Assembly (NCBI RefSeq): GCF_006440775.1
Contig: NZ_VFTZ01000005.1
Span: forward strand, 62,001-126,000
From: Mesorhizobium sp. B2-7-2
GTDB lineage: Bacteria; Pseudomonadota; Alphaproteobacteria; Rhizobiales; Rhizobiaceae
DNA length: 64,000 nt
Reading direction: 5' to 3'
Position numbers and translations under genes: made by a program. The notes below the pieces were generated by a model that had not been told where the DNA came from, ran no database searches, and was given only the letters and a program-made list of their open reading frames with translations. Positions 48,715 to 56,945 of the stretch are shown one piece after another; positions within the stretch are counted from its first letter, which is position 1, and the number at the start of each line of letters is the position of its first letter.

Positions 48715-48832
48715 GACGAGGTTGGGGTGGCTTCAACCAATCTCCGGCGTTTGCGCTGATTTCACGCAAATGAACGGAAAATCTTGCACCAAGACATATG
48801 GCAGCCTTTCAAAATCCCTGTATCGGTGGGAA

Positions 48833-49549
48833 CTAGTCGCCCATATACTCGCGCAATGCCTCTGCCGAGCGGTTCTCGCCGATCGACATCGCCAGGATGC
48901 GCGAGATGTGGCGGCGCGGCAGGCCGGTCTCGGCCGACCATTGGTTGATCTGCGCCTGGATCTTGTCGAGGTCCCGCTTCGAGGTCGGGTTTTCGGCGAT
49001 ATCGAGGCCGGCATCGCGCAATGCCGCCGCCATGTCAGTGGAGACGACAAACGTGTCCCATTCGAGCCAGCGCAGGAGATACTGGCCGGTGTTGCCGCCG
49101 AGCCGGCTGCCATGCTTGGCGAGATAAGCGGTCAGGCCGACCTGATCGTCCGCGGGCCAGGAGGCGATGAATTTGCCGAAGCTGCCATGTTCCTTCGAGA
49201 CGCGATCGACGAAGGCGGCATTGTCGCGCACCGACTTGATCTTCTGCGGATTGCGCACGATGCGGCTGTCGGATGCAAGCTCGTGCCAGAAGTCGTCCGG
49301 CTGGAACAGAAGCCGCTTCGGCTCGAAGCCTAGGAACGCTTCCTCGAAACCCGGCCATTTCTGCTCGATCACCCGCCACACGAAGCCGGCGGCGAAAATG
49401 CGTTCGGCCATGGTGGAGAGGATGCGGTCGTCGGGGATCTTTGCCACCGCCTTGTTGTCGGGCGCGGGACCAAGCAGTGGTGCCAGCACGGCCTCCCCGC
49501 CCTTGCGCTTTGCCGCCCGCGCGTGGATTTTCTGGAAATCGAGCATCAT
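48833..49549 (-). CDS. DNA-3-methyladenine glycosylase I-like protein (Tag family)
   Basis: 238 residues from the ATG at 49549 (a second ATG at 49546). The helix-hairpin-helix glycosylase core is recognised by ILSTMAERIFAAGFVWRVIEQKWPGFEEAF (in part, about residues 50-80), with KIKSVRDNAAFVDRV after it. Classic Tag has a zinc site made by N-terminal Cys/His and C-terminal His-x3-Cys; those residues are missing here, and the protein is about 50 residues longer than E. coli Tag. It likely removes alkylated bases, but its specificity may differ. Confidence 0.75.
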   Translation of the reverse strand: MMLDFQKIHARAAKRKGGEAVLAPLLGPAPDNKAVAKIPDDRILSTMAERIFAAGFVWRVIEQKWPGFEEAFLGFEPKRLLFQPDDFWHELASDSRIVRNPQKIKSVRDNAAFVDRVSKEHGSFGKFIASWPADDQVGLTAYLAKHGSRLGGNTGQYLLRWLEWDTFVVSTDMAAALRDAGLDIAENPTSKRDLDKIQAQINQWSAETGLPRRHISRILAMSIGENRSAEALREYMGD

Positions 49550-49637
49550 TGTCCTCGCTTGTTCGCCGCAATCTATCACTTCACGTCCGGCCCGGCAGCC
49601 TCTACCTCTATCGACGCCCGGCCGAAGGAGGGGACAA

Positions 49638-50201
49638 ATGAACAAGATCGTCGAAGACATGGCCAACCGTTTGCTCAAGCGAAAGCCGGACGGTTTCGGT
49701 CCGCTCGAGAGCCGCGTGCTCCAGTCGACGCTCGAGCGCACCACCATCGCGCGCGACACCAACAAGGCCGTCGCCTTCCACGAGACCTATGGAGACCGTG
49801 TTGCCGACACCATTGCCAGGATCGGCGGCTCCTGGTCTTTCATCCTGAGCTTCCTGGCCTTTCTTGTTGTCTGGACTGCCGGCAACGCCTGGCTGCTCAC
49901 CCGCGACGCCTTCGACCCCTACCCTTTCATCTTCCTAAACCTTGTTCTGTCGATGCTGGCGGCGATCCAGGCGCCGGTGATCATGATGTCGCAGAACCGC
50001 CAGACCGAGCGCGACCGCATCGACGCCGCCCATGACTATGAGGTCAATCTGAAGGCCGAGATCGAGATCATGGCCCTGCATGAAAAGCTCGACGAGCTTC
50101 GCCATAGCGAGATCATCGGCATGCGTGACGAAATCCAGCGCATGGCCGAGCAGATCAGGCGCATCGACGAAAAACTGTCCGCGCGGCCCGCAACGGAATG
50201 A
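49638..50201 (+). CDS. DUF1003 family membrane protein
   Basis: 187 residues with GGAGGGG just before the ATG at 49638. DUF1003 is recognised by two membrane segments (SFILSFLAFLVVWTAGNAWL and FIFLNLVLSMLAAIQAPVI) and the following MMSQNRQTERDR, then a cytoplasmic coiled coil to the end. Function unknown; possibly a cation or stress-related membrane protein. Its stop overlaps the start of the DedA gene by 4 nt (ATGA), so both are coupled. Confidence 0.88.
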   Translation: MNKIVEDMANRLLKRKPDGFGPLESRVLQSTLERTTIARDTNKAVAFHETYGDRVADTIARIGGSWSFILSFLAFLVVWTAGNAWLLTRDAFDPYPFIFLNLVLSMLAAIQAPVIMMSQNRQTERDRIDAAHDYEVNLKAEIEIMALHEKLDELRHSEIIGMRDEIQRMAEQIRRIDEKLSARPATE

Positions 50202-50797
50202 GCGACACCATCCACCGCCTCATCGAGCAATATGGGCTGATCGCGGTCTTCCTGGGTTGCGTGGCCGAAGGCGAAAGCGCGGCGATCCTGGGCGGCTTCT
50301 TCGCTCATCAGCATGTTTTCGTGCTGTGGCAGACTTTCTTTGCCGCCTTCCTCGGCGCCTTCGCCGGCGACACCTTCTTCTTCACCATGGGGCGCAGCTT
50401 CGCCGAACATCGCTATGTGAGACTGTTGCGCAGGCGTCCGGGCTTCAGCCGCGCCTATCGCCTGCTCAACACCCATCCCAACATTTTCGTGCTGACCAAC
50501 CGCTATATCTACGGCATGCGCCTGGTCGGCGGCGTCGCCGCCGGCCTGTCGACCGTGTCCATGCCGCGTTTCGTCATCTTGAACGCCATCTCGTCCGCGG
50601 TCTGGTCGGCCCTGTTCAGCGGCATCGGCTATGTCTTCGGCCTGGGCGCGGAGGAAATCGTGGGCCAGGCGTTTGCTCGCCATGAGCGCCTGCTCATCGC
50701 CCTCGGCGTCGGCATCGTTATCGCCGTGGTCGCTTGGTTGGTAGGCCATCACTTCGCGAAGCGCGAACGCGCCAAGGAAGACCAGGCAGGATCTTGA
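50198..50797 (+). CDS. DedA family (SNARE-associated Golgi protein-like) membrane protein
   Basis: 199 residues. FLGCVAEGESAAILGGFFAHQ near residue 18 carries the acidic residue required in DedA proteins, and TNRYIYGMRLVGGVAAGLS (about 105) carries the conserved Arg residues. Four to five membrane helices. DedA proteins flip undecaprenyl phosphate or phospholipids or affect membrane potential. Translated together with the DUF1003 gene. Confidence 0.88.
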   Translation: MSDTIHRLIEQYGLIAVFLGCVAEGESAAILGGFFAHQHVFVLWQTFFAAFLGAFAGDTFFFTMGRSFAEHRYVRLLRRRPGFSRAYRLLNTHPNIFVLTNRYIYGMRLVGGVAAGLSTVSMPRFVILNAISSAVWSALFSGIGYVFGLGAEEIVGQAFARHERLLIALGVGIVIAVVAWLVGHHFAKRERAKEDQAGS

Positions 50798-50811
50798 TCA
50801 ATCCGCGAGGA

Positions 50812-51171
50812 TCAAATCGGCGCGCCGACAAGGCGTTCGATGAGGGCGACGCCCCATACGCCGCCGGCGATCACGATCGAAATCAGCACGGCCAGCGAAC
50901 CGCAGTCCTTGGCAAGTTGGATGTCGATGTGGAATTCGCGCGAGATCGCGTCGCAGGCCGCTTCGATGCCGGTGTTGAGCACTTCGACCATGATCAGGAG
51001 CAGCACAGCGCCGATCAGCAGGGCATAGCCGCGCCATGAAACCGAGATGAACCAGCCGGCCGGCAAGGCGAGCGCCAGCAACAGCAATTCCTGCTGGAAC
51101 GCCTTTTCGTGGGCGGCCAACTTGCGGAAAGCCCGCACTGAATTGATAAAAGCATCGATCAGCCGCTGCAT
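50812..51171 (-). CDS. dgkA: Diacylglycerol kinase
   Basis: 119 residues from the ATG at 51171 (AGAGG upstream; the longer frame to 51246 is not needed). Three membrane helices and the catalytic signature EVLNTGIEAACD (Glu-Val-x-Asn-Thr-x-Ile-Glu) mark prokaryotic DgkA. It recycles diacylglycerol to phosphatidic acid, or acts as undecaprenol kinase. Converges on the DedA gene. Confidence 0.93.
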   Translation of the reverse strand: MQRLIDAFINSVRAFRKLAAHEKAFQQELLLLALALPAGWFISVSWRGYALLIGAVLLLIMVEVLNTGIEAACDAISREFHIDIQLAKDCGSLAVLISIVIAGGVWGVALIERLVGAPI

Positions 51172-51249
51172 GCCTCTGCCCCGTTGCGAGTCACCGGCAG
51201 GGGATATCGCAATGGTGGGATCAAGGGAATAAGGCAGCCGCCGCAAAAT

Positions 51250-51669
51250 TCATCCGCCCGCGACCTTTATCGAGGGCGCCGATTTCTCGAACTGCGGCAA
51301 CTCGTCCTCGATCGAATAGTAATCGCCCTTGTCGCCGACGAAGATGTGGCATTCGCCCTGGAGCCCGCTCGGTTCCTCGAATGAACCCGCCATAACCGAA
51401 ACATAGGCATCGCCTTTCGGCTTCCAGAACAGCACCGAGCCGCATGTCTTGCAGAAGCCACGCTTGGCGAAGTCGGATGCCTCATACCAGGTGAGATTTT
51501 CCATGCCTTCGATAACGATGTCGGCGTCCGCAATGTTGGTCGCGGCGTAGAAATGGCCGCTCTGCTTGCGGCATTGTGAACAATGGCAATAAATCACGCC
51601 GCGTCGTGGGCCCTTCGTTCTGAAACGCACCGCCCCGCACAGGCACGATCCGCTGTGATTATCGTCCAT
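51250..51669 (-). CDS. GFA family protein (glutathione-dependent formaldehyde-activating/CENP-V fold)
   Basis: 139 residues from the ATG at 51669, preceded by AGGAGGG. All zinc-binding Cys motifs of the family are present: GSCLCGAVRF, YCHCSQCRKQSG and GFCKTCGSVLFW. The C-terminus GDKGDYYSIEDELPQFEKS is typical. Family members bind glutathione adducts; the formaldehyde role of the name-giving member has been questioned. Single gene. Confidence 0.9.
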   Translation of the reverse strand: MDDNHSGSCLCGAVRFRTKGPRRGVIYCHCSQCRKQSGHFYAATNIADADIVIEGMENLTWYEASDFAKRGFCKTCGSVLFWKPKGDAYVSVMAGSFEEPSGLQGECHIFVGDKGDYYSIEDELPQFEKSAPSIKVAGG

Positions 51670-51989
51670 TCCACCCTCCTGTTGCTTCCGCCTCAATCCA
51701 ATCAGCGCACAGGATTCCAGTTTCATCGACGTCTGGCATCGGCAAAAGCGACATCGCAAGGACGTGCTTCAAAACCTGCACCTGCACCGCTTTGCACCCT
51801 GTGGTAGCAGGGACAATGAGGAAATCCAGGCTATTAAGGAAACTTTAGCGAAACTGCATCTATGGTTCCCACAAGCGATGGTCGTGTTGGGGACGCGCCG
51901 TCGCACCACAATTCTGATTCAAATCCCCGCGTGAGCGACTCCCGGCGGTGGCATGTCTCCGGTCGCACTGAAGGGGCAGTGAACAGAAC
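51670..51989. other. Intergenic region between GFA and diguanylate cyclase genes
   Basis: 320 bp between divergent genes. Contains no convincing ORF, hairpin or repeat. A pyrimidine/purine mixed segment of lower GC (about 51810-51870) may hold promoters for both sides. Confidence 0.3.
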
Positions 51990-53060
51990 ATGAAGCCGGC
52001 AGCCATTCCGACCGATAGGAACACCGACATCGCCAGCACCGTCGTTGCGACGATGCGACAGCTCGGCGTGCTTGGCCTACCGCGTAACTATGAAATCTTC
52101 TACGAGGCGCTCAGCAGCAGCAATCGCGAGCTCAGCCTTGCCGTCGTCTCGTTGAGCAACCGTCCGACCCAGGAAGATCTCGACCGCATCGGACGGAACT
52201 TCTTCCCGCAGCACCACGGCCCCGCCATTGTCGAGCACGCCCGTGAGGTGGTGGCCAAGGAGCTCGAGGACATCGCCGCGCTGTTGCGCAGCGAGCGCTC
52301 GCATATCGAGAAGTATGGCCGCATCCTCGACGAGACATCGAGCGGCCTGAGCAATCGCAGCCTGCTTTCGCAAGAACTCCTGCAGAAGATCGCAGGCGCC
52401 ATGTCGGCCGCCACCAGCTCGACGATCGACCACGGCCGTCAGATTGCCAGCACGCTCAGCGAGAAGACAGCCGAGCTTGAAAGCGTCAAGTCGAAGCTCG
52501 AGGAATACAAGCGGCTCGCCGACACCGACCCGCTCACGCAGCTGTGGAACCGCCGCGCCTTCGACAAGGAGATCACCCGGATCTATAACAGCAACCGCGG
52601 CATCCTGTTCAACGCCTTGATCCTTGCCGATATCGATCATTTCAAGGACATAAACGATCGCTACGGCCACCCGGTCGGCGATAGGATCCTGCAGATCATC
52701 GCAGAGATCTTCCAGTCCAGCGTGCGTGCCGACATATTTGTCGCTCGCACCGGCGGCGAGGAGTTCGCGCTTATCGTCGAAGGCGCCAGCGAGGAAGCCA
52801 CATACGAGATCGCCGAGCGCATCCGCGCGCTCGTCGAGCAGACCCCGTTCACCGGCAGCCAGACCGGCATGAACTACGGCACCGTTACCGTGTCGCTGGG
52901 CATCTGCATGGCCTCGGAGGCGGAAAACCCCGAGGATCTCTATACCAAGGCCGACCAGGCGCTTTACCGCTCTAAGGTCGGCGGCCGCAACCGTGTGACA
53001 AAGCATTCGGCCATGGTCAGCCGGGCCGGCAAAGGCTGGCTGCTTTACAAGAAAGACTGA
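51990..53060 (+). CDS. GGDEF-domain diguanylate cyclase
   Basis: 356 residues. The N-terminal half (about 1-170) is helical with a coiled-coil end (SEKTAELESVKSKLEEYKRL) and no known sensor name. The GGDEF domain starts at LADTDPLTQLWNRRAFDKE. The active-site motif is GGEEF at residues 255-259. The RxxD inhibitory site is not present at its usual place (VRAD instead). It should make cyclic di-GMP from GTP, controlling motility or biofilm. No membrane segment, so cytosolic. Confidence 0.92.
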   Translation: MKPAAIPTDRNTDIASTVVATMRQLGVLGLPRNYEIFYEALSSSNRELSLAVVSLSNRPTQEDLDRIGRNFFPQHHGPAIVEHAREVVAKELEDIAALLRSERSHIEKYGRILDETSSGLSNRSLLSQELLQKIAGAMSAATSSTIDHGRQIASTLSEKTAELESVKSKLEEYKRLADTDPLTQLWNRRAFDKEITRIYNSNRGILFNALILADIDHFKDINDRYGHPVGDRILQIIAEIFQSSVRADIFVARTGGEEFALIVEGASEEATYEIAERIRALVEQTPFTGSQTGMNYGTVTVSLGICMASEAENPEDLYTKADQALYRSKVGGRNRVTKHSAMVSRAGKGWLLYKKD

Positions 53061-53084
53061 CACACCCCTTTCCAGACGAATTTT

Positions 53085-53104
53085 TGTGGACTATATTTTC
53101 CACA
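53085..53104. promoter_or_regulatory. Palindromic operator over the -10 of the ParS-RES operon
   Basis: TGTGGA (53085-53090), an 8-nt spacer CTATATTT, and TCCACA (53099-53104) form a perfect inverted repeat around TATATT (53093-53098), which would serve as the -10 box. It sits 20 nt before the antitoxin start codon. Binding by the Xre-type antitoxin here would block RNA polymerase. Confidence 0.6.
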
Positions 53105-53123
53105 GAAATGAAAGGGTGCGCTT

Positions 53124-53501
53124 ATGCAACGTCCAGTCGCGGCCGCGACGGCGGCCGAAAATGCCGTCATCACCAAGGCCACGCTGCGTGCGGCAGACCT
53201 GCTCGATATCACCGCCAGGACACTTGCTTTGGTCATCGGCGTGTCGGAAGCAACGGTCTCGCGCATGCGCCGGCAGGAATTCCTGCTTGAACGCGGCACC
53301 AAGCCGTTCGAGTTGGCCGTACTGTTCGTGCGCCTGTTCCGCTCGCTCGACGCCATCGTCGGCGGCGACGAGACCGTCGCCCGGGCGTGGCTGAAGAATC
53401 CCAACACCACGCTCGACGGCACACCGCTCGAAAAAATCCTGACGATTGCCGGACTTGTCGATGTCATTGCCTACCTGGACTCCCGGCGCGCTCTCGTCTG
53501 A
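53124..53501 (+). CDS. Xre/MbcA/ParS-type antitoxin (DUF2384)
   Basis: 125 residues from the ATG at 53124, with AAGGG 7 nt upstream. The N-terminal HTH (residues about 24-55, LLDITARTLALVIGVSEATVSR) is followed by the C-terminal toxin-binding domain ARAWLKNPNTTLDGTPLEKIL. It should bind and cap the RES toxin encoded next and repress the operon through the palindrome at 53085-53104. Its 3' end overlaps the toxin start by 41 nt. Confidence 0.88.
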   Translation: MQRPVAAATAAENAVITKATLRAADLLDITARTLALVIGVSEATVSRMRRQEFLLERGTKPFELAVLFVRLFRSLDAIVGGDETVARAWLKNPNTTLDGTPLEKILTIAGLVDVIAYLDSRRALV

Positions 53502-54228
53502 GGCCGTCCGGCTCGAAGGCAAGTATTGGCGGATGGTCGAGGCGCAGCACCGCGTCTCGACCCTTAAGCTCATCGACACGCTCGATGAGCAGGCGCTGCT
53601 TGAGGACCTCATCGAGGACACCAAGCCGCGGATCCCGCTTGAGTGCCGCCATCTCCACTACCTGTTGGCGACGCCTTTTCGCTATGGCTCCGTCTATCCA
53701 TACGGCTCCCGCTTCCGCCGCGCCGGCAAGACCAAAGGCGTCTATTACGCCGCCGAGACGGTGCTGACTGCGGTGGCGGAGATGGCCTTCTACCGCTTGC
53801 TGTTTTTTGCGGAATCGCCGGCGACGCAATGGCCGAGCGACGCGGCGGAATATACCGCCTTCGCCGCCGCGATAAAATGCGACCGCGCAATCAATCTGAC
53901 AGGGCCGCCGCTCGATCGCGACGAGAAAGCCTGGACGCACGCCACCGACTACACCGCCTGCCAGGCGATCGCCGATGTCGCGCGTGAGGCCGAGCTGCAG
54001 GCGATCCGCTATCGCTCGGTGCGCGATCCCAAGGGCGTCAATATCGCGCTGTTGACGTGCAAGGGCTTTGCCAAGGCAAAACCGCTGGAGCCGCAGACCT
54101 GGCGCATCCGGATCGGCTCTTTCGGCCTTCAGGCGATCTGCGAATTCCCGGACAAGCGGCTGGAATTCTCACGCACTGCCTTTGCCGATCCGCGATTGGC
54201 CGGCATGCGCTGGGAGCGCGGCTACTGA
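53461..54228 (+). CDS. RES-domain toxin (NAD+-depleting, ParT/MbcT type)
   Basis: 255 residues from the ATG at 53461; a TTG at 53446 is an alternative. The RES domain is visible: an Arg in YWRMVEAQHR, GVYYAAETVLTAVAEMAFYR with the catalytic Glu, and the late Ser in RYRSVRDPKGVN. Known members degrade or phosphorolyse NAD+, or ADP-ribosylate targets, stopping growth unless bound by the partner antitoxin. The frame is intact, so the module is probably active. Overlaps the antitoxin. Confidence 0.87.
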   Translation: MSLPTWTPGALSSEAVRLEGKYWRMVEAQHRVSTLKLIDTLDEQALLEDLIEDTKPRIPLECRHLHYLLATPFRYGSVYPYGSRFRRAGKTKGVYYAAETVLTAVAEMAFYRLLFFAESPATQWPSDAAEYTAFAAAIKCDRAINLTGPPLDRDEKAWTHATDYTACQAIADVAREAELQAIRYRSVRDPKGVNIALLTCKGFAKAKPLEPQTWRIRIGSFGLQAICEFPDKRLEFSRTAFADPRLAGMRWERGY

Positions 54229-54234
54229 ACTCCG

Positions 54235-54380
54235 AAAACTGTATCGAGATTCAGGACAGGACGAGCCGAGAATGGTGGCCTCCGAGAACCGGAGCGGAGC
54301 GTACTTCGAGTACGGGAGCACCGGAAGCGCAGGAGGTCGCCATTCGCAGGCCGACCTCACCTGAATATCGATACAGTTTT
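54235..54380. repeat. 146-bp element with 20-bp terminal inverted repeats
   Basis: The arms AAAACTGTATCGAGATTCAG (54235-54254) and its complement at 54361-54380 differ at one position. The interior contains a further hairpin core GTACTTCGAGTAC and GC-rich stems. No coding capacity. It starts 7 nt after the RES toxin gene and ends inside the stop codon of the next minus-strand gene. Resembles a MITE or a structured intergenic repeat. Confidence 0.65.
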
Positions 54381-55083
54381 AGGCCAGGATGTTGACGGCC
54401 CGCGCCGCCACCAGCGCGATCGTCAGGAGCGAGATCATTGCTTCGGCCATCATCAGGAGCTTCGCGCGCTGCGTGAGCGGCAAGGTGTCGGTCGGCGAGA
54501 ACGCCGTGGCATTGGTGAAGGCGAGGAAGACATAGTCGACGAAGCCCGGCAGCCAGCCCTGTATCTCGCGATCGGGCAGCGTCATTTGCGGAAACAGGAA
54601 GTCTGCCTGCGCGCGCTTGACCAGCCCGCAGGTCGGCGGACCGCCCCGATCGGTGCTCCAGAACCATAGCGCAAAGACAATCACGTTGGTGACCCAGATG
54701 TTGAGCGCGTCGACGAGCAGAGTCGTGCCGGCCCCGGCATGCCCTTCCAGCAATGCCCGCACCAGGGAAACCAGCGATCCGCAATTCATGATGCTGATGA
54801 CCCCCGTCATCACCAGTGCCGCGCGGCGGATATAGAGGCGAAGTTGGCCTATCGCGTACCAATGCTCATGGTCGACGGCGTTGCGCGTCGCCATTTGCGT
54901 CCAGGCCGTCGCGATCGACAGGGGCACCAGCAGCGCCGCCTCCACCGAAGGGGCCAGCCAGCGCGGACCGAAGGACAGGTTGTTGATGACCAGAAGCTGC
55001 AGGCAGATGACGACGAGAACCGCGGCGCGCGCCGACCAGAAATCGAGCCCACGGTGATGGATGACGGCATGCTGATGGTGCAT
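54379..55083 (-). CDS. Integral membrane protein, possibly ion-channel-like
   Basis: 234 residues with about five hydrophobic segments (for example AAVLVVICLQLLVINNL and TIALVAARAVNIL). The pair VDYVFLAFTNATAFSPTDTLPL and KLLMMAEAMISLLTIALVAARAVNIL recalls the pore/last-helix part of two-helix ion channels and some DUF1345 proteins, but no selectivity-filter signature is certain. Function not assigned. Its stop codon lies in the end of the 146-bp repeat. Divergent from the glycosyltransferase gene across 192 bp. Confidence 0.6.
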   Translation of the reverse strand: MHHQHAVIHHRGLDFWSARAAVLVVICLQLLVINNLSFGPRWLAPSVEAALLVPLSIATAWTQMATRNAVDHEHWYAIGQLRLYIRRAALVMTGVISIMNCGSLVSLVRALLEGHAGAGTTLLVDALNIWVTNVIVFALWFWSTDRGGPPTCGLVKRAQADFLFPQMTLPDREIQGWLPGFVDYVFLAFTNATAFSPTDTLPLTQRAKLLMMAEAMISLLTIALVAARAVNILA

Positions 55084-55275
55084 GGGGGAACCTGTATTGC
55101 TAAAACCGCGGCGCTACGGACGGGCTCCGGCAATGATCGGCCGGCCGGTCCTGCCCGAAGCGCCGGCGACGGGTTCCATCGCAATCTTGGTTTTACAATG
55201 TTGCGGAAGAATACTTTTTCGTAAGCTTTTGCTATCGGACTGTTCAGCAATCCATCGGTATGATTTTAGGCCAGT

Positions 55276-56856
55276 ATGTCGAGAACCAGTGAATCCGTGC
55301 ATGTCTGGCCCGCCGCGGCTGCGGCGGAGGACGATCTGTCTTCCATCTGGAACGGTCTGGTCCGGCATCCTTGGCGGTTGCTGGCGCTTTTGTGCCTGAT
55401 CCAGATCGCTTGCTGGACCGTCATGCCCGCGCTCGTCAACGTCGGGCCGCCGCGCGACGTCGTCGAGGGCTTCATGTGGGGCCGCGAATGGGTGCTGCTG
55501 ACCTACAAGCACCCGCAACTCCCCTGCTGGCTGCTCGAGATCAGCCACCTGCTCACCGGCTCATTCCGCTGGCCGCAATATATGCTGTCGCAGTTGATGA
55601 TCTCGACGACTTTCGTCCTGGTCTACCTTCTCGCGCGCGACATCATGGGCCCGACCCGGGCGATCGCCGCCGTGCTCTTGATGCCGTCGATCTATTTCTT
55701 CGGCTGGCCGACCCCGCAGTTCAACCATGACTATGCGCAGATGCCGTTCTGGGCCGCAATCTCATGGTTGCTGTGGCGCTCGGCGCGCGACGGCCGTCCA
55801 GGCTGGTGGCTCGCCCTCGGCCTCGTCTCCGGCATCGGGCTCTACGCCAAGTTCTCGACGGCTCTGCTGCTGGTGTTCGGTGGTATCTGGATTTTGTACG
55901 ACGCCCGCGCTCGAAGCCGGCTTGCCACCCCATGGCCATGGCTCGGTCTTGCGGTTTTTCTGGGCCTCGCGGCGCCGCTGGCAATTGCGCTTTTCCGCCT
56001 CGATTTCCTGCCGCTGACCTATGCCGAGCATCGCAACGCCTGGGTGCTCGCCAACCGCGCACGGCTTTACTATATCGGCGTTCAGCTTGCAGGGCTTGCC
56101 GCTCTTCCCGCCGTTCTTGCTATTTCCGGCCTGCTGCGGCGGCAGGCCGACCCGGCACAAGATCCCTTACCGGCCCGCCCCGCCCCCGAGCGGCGCGCGA
56201 TTGTCTACCTGGCATGGATGGGCCTGGGGCCGGCGCTCCTGATCATGACCGCCTCGCTGTTTATCGGCACCGGCGAGTCCTGGGGCGCGACGATGTACAA
56301 TTTGGTCGGCACCCTCGCGGTTGCGCTCTTGGGCCAGCGCGTGGGGGCGGCCGAGTTGCGCCGGCTGGCGCTGCTGGCAACGCTCTGCGTGGTCGGCGTA
56401 TCAAGCGCCTATGCGGTTACACGCTGGACCAGTTGCAACGTCCTCGGTCGCCTGCAGCCGATGTGCTGGCCGGCACGATCGATCTCGCAGACGGCCGAAG
56501 CGATCTGGCATGAGACGGTACCAGCACCACTGGGCATCGTCGGCGGCGAAGACGGCGTGGCTCAGCTTGCCGGGCTGGAAGCGGCGGACCAGCCGTCGAT
56601 TTTCACGACGCTCGACAGGCGGCTTGCCCCCTGGATCACGGACCAGCGCCTGCGGGATCAGGGCATGCTGCTGGTGTGGCCGACCGGTTGGAGGCTCTCC
56701 CCGCAACAGCAGGCCTGGATCGCCGGCCTGCCGGTCAAGACCGTGCCATTCGACTGGTCGCTTAAGGCACCGCCCCTGGAGATCAGCTTTGCCGTCATTC
56801 CGCCCGGCAGAACCGGTTTCCCGGGCGATCCGCCCGGACCGCCCGATCCGGAATGA
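55276..56856 (+). CDS. GT39/ArnT-like membrane glycosyltransferase
   Basis: 526 residues. A short cytoplasmic N-terminus leads into about ten membrane helices. The GT-C catalytic acid and ligand region is likely GPPRDVVEGFMWGREW (about residue 58-73), before the helix LLEISHLLTG, followed by PTPQFNHDYAQMPFW. Family members transfer sugars from polyprenyl-phosphate donors to lipids or proteins in the periplasm. The last 130 residues form a soluble periplasmic domain. Single gene. Confidence 0.8.
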   Translation: MSRTSESVHVWPAAAAAEDDLSSIWNGLVRHPWRLLALLCLIQIACWTVMPALVNVGPPRDVVEGFMWGREWVLLTYKHPQLPCWLLEISHLLTGSFRWPQYMLSQLMISTTFVLVYLLARDIMGPTRAIAAVLLMPSIYFFGWPTPQFNHDYAQMPFWAAISWLLWRSARDGRPGWWLALGLVSGIGLYAKFSTALLLVFGGIWILYDARARSRLATPWPWLGLAVFLGLAAPLAIALFRLDFLPLTYAEHRNAWVLANRARLYYIGVQLAGLAALPAVLAISGLLRRQADPAQDPLPARPAPERRAIVYLAWMGLGPALLIMTASLFIGTGESWGATMYNLVGTLAVALLGQRVGAAELRRLALLATLCVVGVSSAYAVTRWTSCNVLGRLQPMCWPARSISQTAEAIWHETVPAPLGIVGGEDGVAQLAGLEAADQPSIFTTLDRRLAPWITDQRLRDQGMLLVWPTGWRLSPQQQAWIAGLPVKTVPFDWSLKAPPLEISFAVIPPGRTGFPGDPPGPPDPE

Positions 56857-56945
56857 CCCGCGATCCGACTTGAAGTTTATCGGCCCGACGTCAAAAGGCG
56901 CCAGCGTCACCGCCAGCGCCTCCGACGATAGGCTCAAGCCTCTGT

